DNA of 64,000 nt. Origin: Phoebastria nigripes (lineage: Eukaryota; Chordata; Aves; Procellariiformes; Diomedeidae). The notes under the pieces are model-generated. The model saw only the letters and a list, made by a program, of their open reading frames with translations. It searched no databases and was not told where the DNA came from. The translations under genes and the position numbers were made by a program. Location of the stretch: positions 65,631 to 129,630 of the forward strand of contig JAYKAV010002430.1 of NCBI GenBank assembly GCA_035582835.1. The letters run 5' to 3'. This document shows, one piece after another, positions 1-9,843 of this stretch; position 1 is the stretch's first letter, and each line of letters begins with the position of its first letter.

Positions 1-835
1 AGCTATACGCATACCAAAGGCCTAATTCCACAATCAAGACTACTCCAAGATGAAGACAGACAGTTCACGCTTCCCTCAGATGTGCTAGCAGCAGAAGCGT
101 GAAAAAAGCACTGCATGAGCTACATTTGAGCAAGATTTCCTCTTCTAACCATAACTCTCTAGAGTGTTTCTGCAGTGAAGGTAGGCTTCAAAACATTAAA
201 ACAGTGTGTCTTACCCAGAGGATGCTTTTCTCTCCTTGGGCCAGCCTGCCATTTCCTGGCATAAAGCTCAAATGTTCCTTTTTTAAAGCCCATTTCACCT
301 CGCCAAGCACATCAAGGAGCNCCCCAAATATACACTGCGAGATCATTAAGACCACAAGATCACTAAAGACAGATGAAGTATTCCTGAGTAAAGGAGGAAA
401 ACAGAGACACAAGCTCTCCTAATAAAGGAAACCTCCCCACGAGTTACAAAGGTGCTCTCAGTGACAGCTGGAAATTCTATAGCTTCACGCAGTCTCAAAA
501 ATTGGACCTAGCACTACAGAAGAGACTGAAAGGGAATAATCCTTCCAGGGAATAATCCTCCCTATAACAGCAGAGGCGTGTGTCATGCGAGTGTCCCTTG
601 CAGATTTTCTAGTACTGGTGTCACAGAAAGCATCAGAACACTAGACATGACACAGTCACCTTCTCACCAGGTTCCCCAGCACCCTCACAGGGAAATGCCT
701 ACTCATCCCTTGCAGAGCCTGGCTGACAGCAAAGGCAGAATGGAGTTCAGCTCCTTCCTCCAGGGCCAGCAGCCTTTCCCTCGCTCCAAGCAGCATGCTT
801 TTGGAGCAACACGTGAAACGAGGGTGCATACTCAC
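1..835. other. Part of E2F4 intron 7
   Basis: This follows the strong GTGAGT donor of E2F4 exon 7 on the minus strand. I looked for the terminal E2F4 exons (acidic pocket-binding region) and did not find them. A 16 bp imperfect tandem duplication lies at 531-562. Nothing else is recognised. Confidence 0.7.
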
Positions 836-3800
836 TTCCTGTGGGATCAGGCTTGATCGGCTCGAAGGAGGTAGAGGGGCTGGGTAGGACGGAGCTGCTG
901 TCCAGTGAGGCAGAGGACTGTAGCGGCTGGGTATCTAACCCGGCCGGCTGGCCGGCCGATGNGGACGTGTTGCTGAGGGGGTCAAAGTCACCACTGCTCT
1001 TGGACTCTGCCGTTGAGACACCGCATTCTAGAAGGAGCCACAGACACACACAGGAATGTAGTCTCCCACCAGCCCCAAAGCAAGCGGCTGCAGCACAGGC
1101 TTAACCCTCACTGGCAATGCTGGCCAAGCACAGACAGCTGCACAGGAAGAAGGCTTCTTGCTTTCACCCAGTAAAAACTCCCAGGTCCTGCTGCAGCTCT
1201 GCTGGAGAGCAGTCTTGGTGGTACCAGGCAGCACATAAGCCAAGAACATGCTCTCACAGCAATTAACACAAGCCAGGTAGTAAGCTACACCAGGAGAAGC
1301 GTGGCCAGCTCACTGAGGGAAGTTANTATCCTCCTGCTTGGGGCTGAGGCTGCGCTTGGAATACTGTGTCCAGCTTTGGTCATCCTCCAGTTCAAGAAAG
1401 ATGTGGAGAAGATCCAGCTGAGGGCTACCAGGTTGGCCAGGGGTCTAGGGCACATGGCCTACAAGGAGGGGTGGAGGGAGCTGGGCTTGTTCAGTCAGCC
1501 AAAGAGAAGTCTAAGGGCAATCTAACAGCAGCTTGCAGCTACCTGAAAGGCAGTTACAAAAATTAAGAACTACTCAGTGGTGCCAAACAATGTAATGTGC
1601 ACAACAGGCACGAGATGCAGCTCAAAGGATCCAGACATCAGGAAAAAGGAATTCACTGAGAGGGTGCTGCAGCCCTGGAAGAGCTCACCAAGAAAGCTGG
1701 GCATCTCCACCGCTGGAAGCTTTCAAAATTTGGCTGGAAAAAGCCACAACCAACCTAATCTAGTATTTTTAACAGTCTTTTTTCAAACTGAAAGTTGAAC
1801 TTGAGACTCAAAGACCCTTTTACAAACTTCTGCTAATCAATGTATCCGCGTGATCAGTCTCTCCCCCACCACGGCTCCTACAGGCTGGCACTACCCCCTC
1901 AAGCCAAGTGTCTTATTTCCATTAACACAGCCAGTCCCACTAATCAAGACAAAAGAAAAGGCTCAGTGCAGCGAAGGCAGGTGCCCCCTTTGCCAGGAGC
2001 TGACAATGCTGCACAACCAGCAGTGCCAGCCCCAGCCAGGCCAAGGAACATACTCTCCTTTGTTGGCCACCATCCTGTTTCTGTCTCCTGTAACCTCCCT
2101 CTCACCTGTGCTTGCAGCTTTCTGCACGGGAGGGCTATGGTCCTGAGTGCTGGTAGGTGTCGGTGTGGAAGGCTGGGTGCTGCTGGGAACGGATGCCTCC
2201 TGGAAGTGGGTGAGCGGTGGTATCTGCGGTTTCGAGGGTGCAACTGCCTGGCACTGAATGAGGTCTTCAGGGGGAGGGACAGGTAGTACGACGGGAGGAG
2301 AGCTCCAAGCATCTTTGTTTACTAAGAGAACATCAATGGGACCACTTGTGCTCTTCAGATGGATCTGATATTTCTTCTGCCCATTTAGGCCCTGAGAAAA
2401 GTCAAAAGCAAAACACAACCATACATTAAATGCCCTTTTCAAACAGAACAGGAATTTCCCATACACAAGACATGCTGTCCAGACAGTTCAGCACGGTTCC
2501 ACACACAATTCCCTTGACTCCCAGGACTATCCTCTCCCCTGGTGCTCCTGCAATTACTCACGTACTTCCAAATGACAGACTTTCCTGGCAATTATTTAAC
2601 ACCTGGAGCCTTCCTCGGGTTGCCGGTTCCTCCGACTCCATCAAACACCTGACTGCCAACTCCCAGCTTGGTCAATACAGCAACAACCCCTGCCCCGACA
2701 CACACACACACACACAGACACTCCTACTCTCTGCCCAAGCGTTTATCACTCACCTCAGGGATGGGAACCTCCAAACGCGTGCCTGATGGGGCTCGAATCG
2801 CAAGGAGGGTGTCTCCTGTGAAAACAGACTGGTCAGCACTCAGTGGGCACAAACTGTTCTGATGATAATTAAGCACTGACAAAGAGCCCCACCCCCCCCC
2901 ACCCCCACCCCCCGCTCAAAGCCCCCTATCTCCTGCACTCCCTCCCATGGAAGATTGCCATTTACACCCATCTAAGCTGCTAAGCATATCGTACAGCTCC
3001 CAATTTGCCAACTGCCCAGGGCACAAAGAACCTGTGAAGTTTCTCCCAAAGCAACCCTGAAGTTTTTTAGCAGCATCCTTAACAGGACTAACCTTTCTTT
3101 CCCTCAGAAGGGCTGGCTTAAATTCACTCTTAAGAACATCTGAATCCTAAGGGAAGGATCCTTCATCCTGTTGTCACAAGCTTTTAGATGTGAATTATAA
3201 ACAAAAGAGCACACAACTCAAAGAGCTGCACTGCCAGCGGAGAGATGGTGTTGAACTAGACTCAGGAGCCAGGCTGCCAACAGCACGGCAGCCTCATGCT
3301 GGAGTACCAATACCTGAAACCAACACTCCCCAGTCTCTACTGGCAAGAGAGCTGCCTGGTGTTAGTTGTATTGGACCCTGCACAGAGCCCAGCACATGCG
3401 GGGCTGGGAGCCAGGCTGACAACATCTTTCCTTTTCAAGTTCTGCAGCTCCTTAAGACCTGCGTCCCTAATAACACAACAGTCACAGGCGAGCAGCTTCC
3501 ATTCCATATCCGGGCTTAGAGAAACATGAACAGAGAAATACTAGTGCTGTGAACATCAGACGTATTCAGACTGAGCAGTTAGCAGCTTTCACTTTGAATG
3601 TTTAAGCTTTGGTGTGGTTAGTATTCGCACTTCACCGGTATTCTGCATTAAGCTTCACTTGATAATTAACACAGAAGATCCTCAGAGCAATGAGAGAGAG
3701 TGGACAGCAGAAGAGCACATCCTTTAATTTCAGGCAGGCAAATAAAGGTCAGATCACCAAAAGGTACAGGGATTAAAAATACCACAGGATTTCTCAATAA

Positions 3801-6800
3801 GATGGGATTCCTTTAACAAATCTGCACTTAAGAAAAATATTGTTAAAAGACATTAAAAATCCATAATAAAGCTCAAAGACACAAGCTCAAGCTTTAAGAC
3901 CTGTTAGCTTCAACAATACAGGTGCTGCGTTTCTAACTCCCTTGATAGCTACGTCCCAAATACTTCTACAAAACAGCGTACAGTGTGTTTCCACTTCCTT
4001 TTTGATTCTGCAAATGCAAAATGCATCACAGCAACAGATGGGAAAATTATATTTCCCAGTCACTAAAAGCTAACACATCCTCACTTTTTTTTTTTTAATT
4101 AACCCAAATAATGAATCCATATTTGACAAGAGTCCAAGCATGGAAATCTTCAAGCCCTAACTCACTTTGAGAAAGCAAATTCAATAGCAGTCAATCAGAA
4201 AAAAAAACAGGAGCTGAAATTCAGCCTGCACCACAGTTCGAGAACACAAGAGGTCCAACAAAGAACCTCTGCAAGGCTCAGACACTTCAGAGAGGAGAAA
4301 GAAAAAAAAAAAAATGTAAGGCATATTCATACAGCAAAACTGGGCACACACTGAACAGACAATGGAAAAATGTGGATCAAGCCTCTGTTCTGGGAGGAAT
4401 TCAGATCCGCCCTCAGTAAGATCTAACCTTCTCTGCGCATTTTGGTGAGGTCTGACTNCAGACGCAAACTGGTTTACAAAAAACAGGTGCAATAAAATGC
4501 AAAACGCTCAATCAACCAAGCAATAAGCTGTCTGCTGGTCTCCAGTAAACTCTTCCAGACTGTTACGAGTTATCTGGCCCCAAGCANTGCCAAACTGAAA
4601 ACACAATCCCTGCCCCCAAAAAGTACTAGCTTAAATCAGAAGAAACAGTAAAGCAAAGCGGGTGGTGACGCGTAAGTTACCAGCAGGAACTCAAGCAGTA
4701 TAAAGTCTGGTGAACACGGAAAACACACAAAGGCAAAGATGAAAAATAGAAGAGCTGATGGAGTGTAGGGTGAGAAGAGCACTTGGAAGAGACAAGGAGA
4801 GAGTCAAACAAGGGCAAGATTACGCATGGGTGGGGGTGGTCAGGATAAGTAGCTTCAATCCCTGCTGCAAGCAAGGAGATGCAGGTTGCACGGGGTCAGG
4901 AGAGGTCAGGTGTCCACCGAAGCAGAAAGGAGCTGCGACTCCACACCGCTACAGCTGAGAAGAACAGTTTATGTANTGCAGGCTGCTGTATTGCACGCTG
5001 GCCACCGGGGATTTTATTTGTTTTTTTGGTCCTACAGCTATCATTAAAATTGGCAACAAAGAAGAAACAGAGACTCCAGTGGGTTTTCTTCACTTTTGCC
5101 CCACAGAGACAGAACATATGGCTTTTTATACAGGCACCTCACAGCTTTAGGAAGGCAGTACACACGGGACTACGGTCACAGCAAGCAGTGTATTCCCTTC
5201 TGTCCTGCTCTTCACTACCTCCTCCTTGCGTTCTTGTTGGTAGAAGACATGATGCAGCTGAGGGACCACTTTTTATACTATTTTCCTGCTTACGCACAGA
5301 TTTCTACCATGCAATAAAATTTGCTCCCTATGATTTGAACATTGTCCACCCAAGCCCTTAAAATCAAGGGCTCATAACATAACACGCATACACCCACATA
5401 GTGACACCCAGCAAAAAGACTTCCTTAGGAATAGCAGCTATGTTCCTTTAAACACAAGAAACCGCCTGCCCCCTCTGATGGTGACAAAAAAGCTACAACT
5501 CAGTGGTACACAAACCCAGGATGGTGTCAGAGCTCGCACTACATTTAACTTGATGCTGTTGGGCAGCCCATGGTCCACTGCCTCCTCTTTCCTGGAGAAA
5601 GGAGAGCAGCTGGGACAGACTGATGGGACTGCAGCATTACATCTTTACGATGGTGCACCATTTCCTCACCTGTGAAGCACTTGCAGATATCTTCATGTGT
5701 CACATACGCTAATGTTTCTGAGGTTAAGGAGAAAGGCTGCAGCTTCCTGCGCAGACAGAGAACTCACAGGGCACCTGGCGTTTCCTTCCTGAGCACAAGA
5801 AACGCCATTCCCAGAAAGCTCTCCATGCCACACTGAAGTGGTCTGCAGGCGAGGTCTGCAAGCTACATACTTGTCAGAGCTGACATCCTAAGNCAGGCAA
5901 GCCACAAGAGCAGCTCTACACTCGAAAAAGCGGCACCTGTGGCTTGGAGAGAAGCACTTTTCTCATCGTGCTAAACATTACAGTGTTTTTTACTTCAAAA
6001 AGCCAGATGAGAAGCCGTGCACCGCAGAGAAAGCTGGTTCCCAGGCTGCACAGAGTTACCCTAATTTCAAAGGCAGGCACTGCCTCTTGACCCTTTCAGT
6101 GCAGATCCCTCAAGTCTCTGCTTTCCAGCCCAGCAAGAGAACACGGAGACAGAGTAATCAGTTCCCACAAAGGATATCGACTGTTCTGCACGTCTTCTGT
6201 AACATTTTTGATGCTCTGCTGAACCCACATCTTCTGCTGCTCCAGCTCCTGTTCCCGCTGCTCCAGGTCCTCTATGTCTGCCTTCAGCTCGATAAGTTTG
6301 TGAGCTATTTCACGTGTGTTGCAGCCAGGACCCACCCCTCTGCGCAAAGTAAAACGGAGTGACGTGCATCAGCCTCTGGAGGCACCCAGACCAGCCCCAA
6401 CCTCTCAGAGAGGTTGCCACCTCCCTTACTGCCACCCCTGTCATACATTAAGGCCAGATCGCCCTCATCTGCACCCGCTCTAGATCCCCACCTTCCAGCA
6501 TAGCAACGTTTGGTACATCTGCCTACATCCCACAGACTGGAAGGGCTCTCCCTCATCTCCAGTGCCATGACAGGCATCTTTTCTAGCCCAAGGCACTGCA
6601 GATACTTAGTCTGTACCAAAATAGCAGCTCCGCCATAAAAGAGACACGCCATCCGTGCTTCAGCTTTCCTCATTACTACCATCAGCATAGCACAGCTGGG
6701 GTAAGTACAAGCATGCACAGACCACTGAGGAACCTTGCTCTGAGCAGGGTATTTTAACCGCAGTGTCACTTAGACAACAGCCTCACAAAGCCCTGCTTGC

Positions 6801-8672
6801 CTGAAGAGGAAAAAGGCAGCCATACGACAGGACCTGGGACCAGAAGGGACCTGTGAATGATTTAGAGCTTCTCTGCCACTCACTTCCACTGGATACTGTT
6901 CTTGGATTTCTTCTCGATCAACCCGATGCCTTCCAGGACATTCGTGATATCGTAGATCCGTCGCTTCTGTCGCACAGCCAAGGTATCCGCAGCCTGCAAA
7001 AAGGTTAGACACTTAACTCCAAACTCTCAGGCATGTTTCACTCCTTCCTGCCTGTCAGATTAATTCCTGGCCAAGCACTCTGCTCGCCATCTCATACCTC
7101 TCTTGTCCCAGCGCCTCAAATTACAAAGCCGTGTTCTCAATGTCATTACGACCATGAGAAGAAGCCACTGCCCCCTTCATTCCTTTTCTTACCCAGCAAC
7201 CTCCCCACTAAGCACAAACCAAATTGCAGCCATCTCACTCGCGGTGGGTCCAAAAACCACCATTCCTCAGCAGCAAAGCAGTGCTGGAAGACACTAGTCT
7301 GGCAGCCTGAAAATTCAGTACTCCTTCAGGGTAAAAGAGATGAGGATGGGAAGAGGAACACAGGGAGCTGTCTGTGCGACTGACAACAGTTTAGCAAAGT
7401 TGACACTCAAACGGTTTTTTCTAAATCCAATCTGATGCTGCTTGATAGAGAATCGACACCTTTTCAAGAGGCAGAGTCCTCTCTTTGAAAGGCACGACAC
7501 TGGGAGGAGAGTAAGCATGCCTGTAAGGGAGGAGCTCCTCAGCTGCCCTGGGACTTCCCTGCCTTTCTCACACGACTCTCCTCTCCTCGGGTTTCGGGAT
7601 ACACCAAACTGCACCNATACGCCTCTTTCCACTACCGCATGGCAAGCTAGCACCAGCAAGAGTTTAATGGGCACGGCAACGGCATAGCCAGGACCGACAA
7701 CGCCAGTGGCACTGCATACAGAGTGGGTCAGCACAGGAATGACGTTCCCTCTTGCCTACCAGTAACGGCCCAGGACTTCGGAGACCCTACACCACACAAC
7801 CATTCAAATCACGCTAACAAATACGAATTCACTTAACGGACATTTTAAGCAGGAAAATATCGCCCAAATCCAAAGAGACAACAATTTGGCAGAGGAAAGG
7901 ACAGAAGCCTACAGCCAGGAGATTCCTCCAGCCCTTGCATCTTCAGGGCTTTCTGGCACTTGTCTGCAGCCTGCGAAGGGTCAGAGCGCGCTTGCACGCG
8001 TACCCACATAAGAGGCACACGCAGCAAAGGAACTTCACCTATAGAAAAGGCCTAGGTTTAAGTACCGTACATGCCACAGAGACAGAGTTACTTCCTCTAG
8101 GTGAAGATCTTCAAAATGCAGAAGCAAGGCATCCCCTTCCTGCTGTATGCNGGGGGGGCAAAGCACAGTAGGGAGGAACAGTCTCTCTGTTTCTATAGGT
8201 CTCGGAGGCTTTATAGGGCTGGATCATTACGGTGCCGGTGATCACGTAGCACCTTGGCGTGGGGCAAGAACGTGGAAGAGAACAAGATGGCCAAACGGGG
8301 TTCCAAGTGAAGCACACAAACGCCTGCAACCTCAGGCCAGGTCCGCGGCCCCCTCTTTGCCGGGGGAAGCAGAGCGGCAGGGCGGGGAGATCCGCTCGGC
8401 AGGAAGCGGCGGGAGGGGACATGAGGGCGGCAGGTGCCGGGCCCCTCCGCAGGCCCTCGGCGCGGCTGGCAGCCCTGCCGCACCCCCGGGGACCCCGCTT
8501 TCCCTGCACCTGCTGCACCGGGCGCTGCCCTGTCCCGACTCCCACCACCACCCCCACCCCCAAAACCTGCTTCAGCCCCCGGAGGACCGGGCCCGCAGGA
8601 GCTCCGCTCCCCCCGCAGAAGGGCCCCGGGCCCTCACCCCCCGCCAGCAGCCCCCGCACCAGCTTGAGGTCG

Positions 8673-8710
<38 letters not shown>

Positions 8711-8806
8711 CTTGGTGGTCAGCAGCCCCAGGCTCTTCTCGTGCCGGCTCGGCGCCCCCGCAGCCCCGCTCCCACCCCCGGGGGGCTGCGGCCCGCACTC
8801 CGCCAT
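836..8806 (-). CDS. E2F4: E2F4 transcription factor, exons 1-7 (3' end beyond the left edge)
   Basis: E2F4 is a DNA-binding repressor of cell-cycle genes that acts in the nucleus with a DP partner and the pocket proteins p107, p130 and RB. Coding exons, in transcript order on the minus strand, are 8806-8660, 6993-6884, 6339-6178, 5713-5670, 2815-2754, 2391-2106 and 1027-836. Reading phases match at every junction and give 334 complete codons. Residues 15-85 form the winged-helix DNA-binding domain, with the recognition motif RRIYDI at 60-65. Residues about 92-130 are a heptad coiled coil, and the marked box ([19 protein letters not shown]) follows. The Pro/Ser/Thr-rich linker ends in [14 protein letters not shown]. 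The C-terminal pocket-binding exons are not found in 1-835, so they must lie outside the window. Intron 3 is AT-AC; all other introns are GT-AG. One N (position 962) makes one linker residue ambiguous. The start is the first ATG of MAECGPQ, matching the family N-terminus. Confidence 0.97.
1028..2105. other. E2F4 intron 6 with a decayed CR1
   Basis: This intron separates the two linker exons. Apart from the CR1 remnant at about 1340-1800 it shows no further gene-like content. It is bounded by a minus-strand GTGAG donor (2105) and a TTCTAG acceptor (1028). Confidence 0.8.
1340..1800 (+). mobile_element. CR1 LINE 3' fragment, diverged
   Basis: The plus strand carries broken remnants of the end of the CR1 reverse-transcriptase ORF: LGILCP-type sequence, then [34 protein letters not shown] and the later [17 protein letters not shown] stretch, all interrupted by frameshifts. 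It closely resembles the copy at 43185-43665, so both belong to the same CR1 subfamily. It lies inside E2F4 intron 6, antisense to the gene. Confidence 0.8.
2392..2753. other. E2F4 intron 5 with a short CA microsatellite
   Basis: Short intron between the marked-box exons. It contains a (CA)n run at 2699-2716 of about nine units. No other feature is visible. Confidence 0.8.
2816..5669. other. E2F4 intron 4
   Basis: A 2.85 kb intron. It has a C-rich tract at 2887-2913 (G-rich on the transcribed E2F4 strand, with G-quadruplex potential) and short A runs. I recognise no gene, repeat family or RNA in it. Confidence 0.75.
5714..6177 (-). other. E2F4: U12-type AT-AC intron (E2F4 intron 3)
   Basis: On the minus strand this 464 bp intron begins ATATCCTT (6177-6170), the consensus donor of the minor spliceosome, and ends in AC (5715-5714). 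A perfect U12-type branch site, TCCTTAAC, lies at 5730-5723, with the branch adenosine about 11 bases from the exon. Using these borders the protein reads [13 protein letters not shown], the same length as mammalian E2F4 at this junction. No convincing GT donor exists here: the only nearby GT is followed by CGAT. U12-type introns are known in E2F family genes. Confidence 0.9.
6994..8659. other. E2F4 intron 1
   Basis: First intron of E2F4. Its 5' part (from about 8270) belongs to the CpG-rich promoter region; the rest is ordinary sequence without recognisable genes or repeats. Confidence 0.75.
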
Positions 8807-9843
8807 CTGCCCGCCGCCGCCGCCGCCGGCTCCGGCCCCGCCGCGCTTCCGCTTCCGGGCCGCGGGGCACGACGGGAGCTTCCGGGGCGGGCGCGGAGCC
8901 CAACGGCCGCTCCCTGAGGGGACCCGCCGGGATCGGGGCCGCCGGGCAGCGCGGCCGGGCCTTCCCCCCAGCGGGAACCGCCGCCTTCCGTGCGGGGACG
9001 GCGGCCGGCGCCTCCCGCTGCGGGCACCCCCTCAGGCCGCGTCTGCCCGCGCAGCTGCCAGCGCTGTCACGGCCAGCGACGGCTGCCCGCCTTGGGCAGG
9101 GCCCGGGGGGGGGCCAGGGTGAAAACGGGGCGTGCGCCCACCCCCGAGCCGTGGTACCAAGGCCTAACTTACATCCCGTACCTCACCGTGCAGCGATTGC
9201 CTGCGTGAGCCCTGGCACCGCCTGGGTGAAACAAGCGCTTTGCTGCTGCCCATCGCACTCCTCTGCGCGAAAACACCCCGGGAGGGTGGGGGGGGGGGGG
9301 GCGAACCCTCCGGCCTGTGCCTGGTGAAGGCGGTTTATGGCGGGGGGATGTCTGCAGGTCCATCCCCAGCCGGGAAGGGTCCATCCCCGCTTCCCCTGGC
9401 TTTCGCCTTCAGGTCGGGCTGTCACAAGCGGACCCTTTCCCGGCTGCTCTGTCCTCGGCTGGGCTCCTGCTATGGGTGCGGACGGTGCGGTGAAAGCACT
9501 GGCCCGGTGTCTGTCAGGGGCACCCCAGGCACCCGTCTGTCCTCCCCGAGCCAGGCCGGCTGCGTGTGGGGCAGTGCTGGGGGGACGCAGAGGGGCTGTA
9601 CGCCCAGGAGGAACCGGGGAGGGCACACAGGGTGTGATTTCCACTCCCGAGGCCTGCAGCAGCCGTGGCGCCTTCCCCTGTGTCCCCCCCGTTCCCTCCG
9701 CCCCCCGTTCCTGACGTCCTGAGCGTGGCTGCGGGAACACAATGAAGCCCTGAGGAGCGCGGCTGCTCCAGCTGAGGAAACGGCTGCCGGCTTCCTCCGC
9801 GCAGCCCTGCCCTGGCCCCCGCAGCTTGCGCAGCCCCGAGACC
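8807..9843. promoter_or_regulatory. Bidirectional GC-rich promoter between E2F4 and EXOC3L1
   Basis: The two start codons lie 1,037 bp apart, head to head. The interval and both first exons are very GC-rich with many CpGs (roughly 8270-10000) and show no TATA box, as expected of a CpG-island promoter. Directly upstream of E2F4, on its strand, are clustered ETS-type GGAAG cores (within 8843-8859 and at 8878-8885), and a short GGC triplet run lies at 8812-8827 in the 5'UTR. A partial E2F-like TTCCCGC core lies near 8971-8978. The binding sites are inferred from sequence only. A G run lies at 9288-9301. Confidence 0.75.
8812..8827. repeat. (CCG)n triplet run in the E2F4 5'UTR
   Basis: About five uninterrupted CCG/GGC units lie just upstream of the E2F4 start codon. 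Such runs are common in GC-rich 5'UTRs and can form structure in the mRNA. The length is short and unlikely to be pathological. Confidence 0.8.

Noticed and set aside
6180..6182. GT donor (GTCGAT) for E2F4 exon 3
   Set aside because: It would give VQNKTLAYV with a very poor donor. The AT-AC reading gives the conserved junction and has a perfect U12 branch site.
8259..9122. 287-codon plus-strand frame opposite E2F4 exon 1
   Set aside because: Shadow of the GC-rich E2F4 first exon and promoter; low-complexity composition and no recognisable domain.
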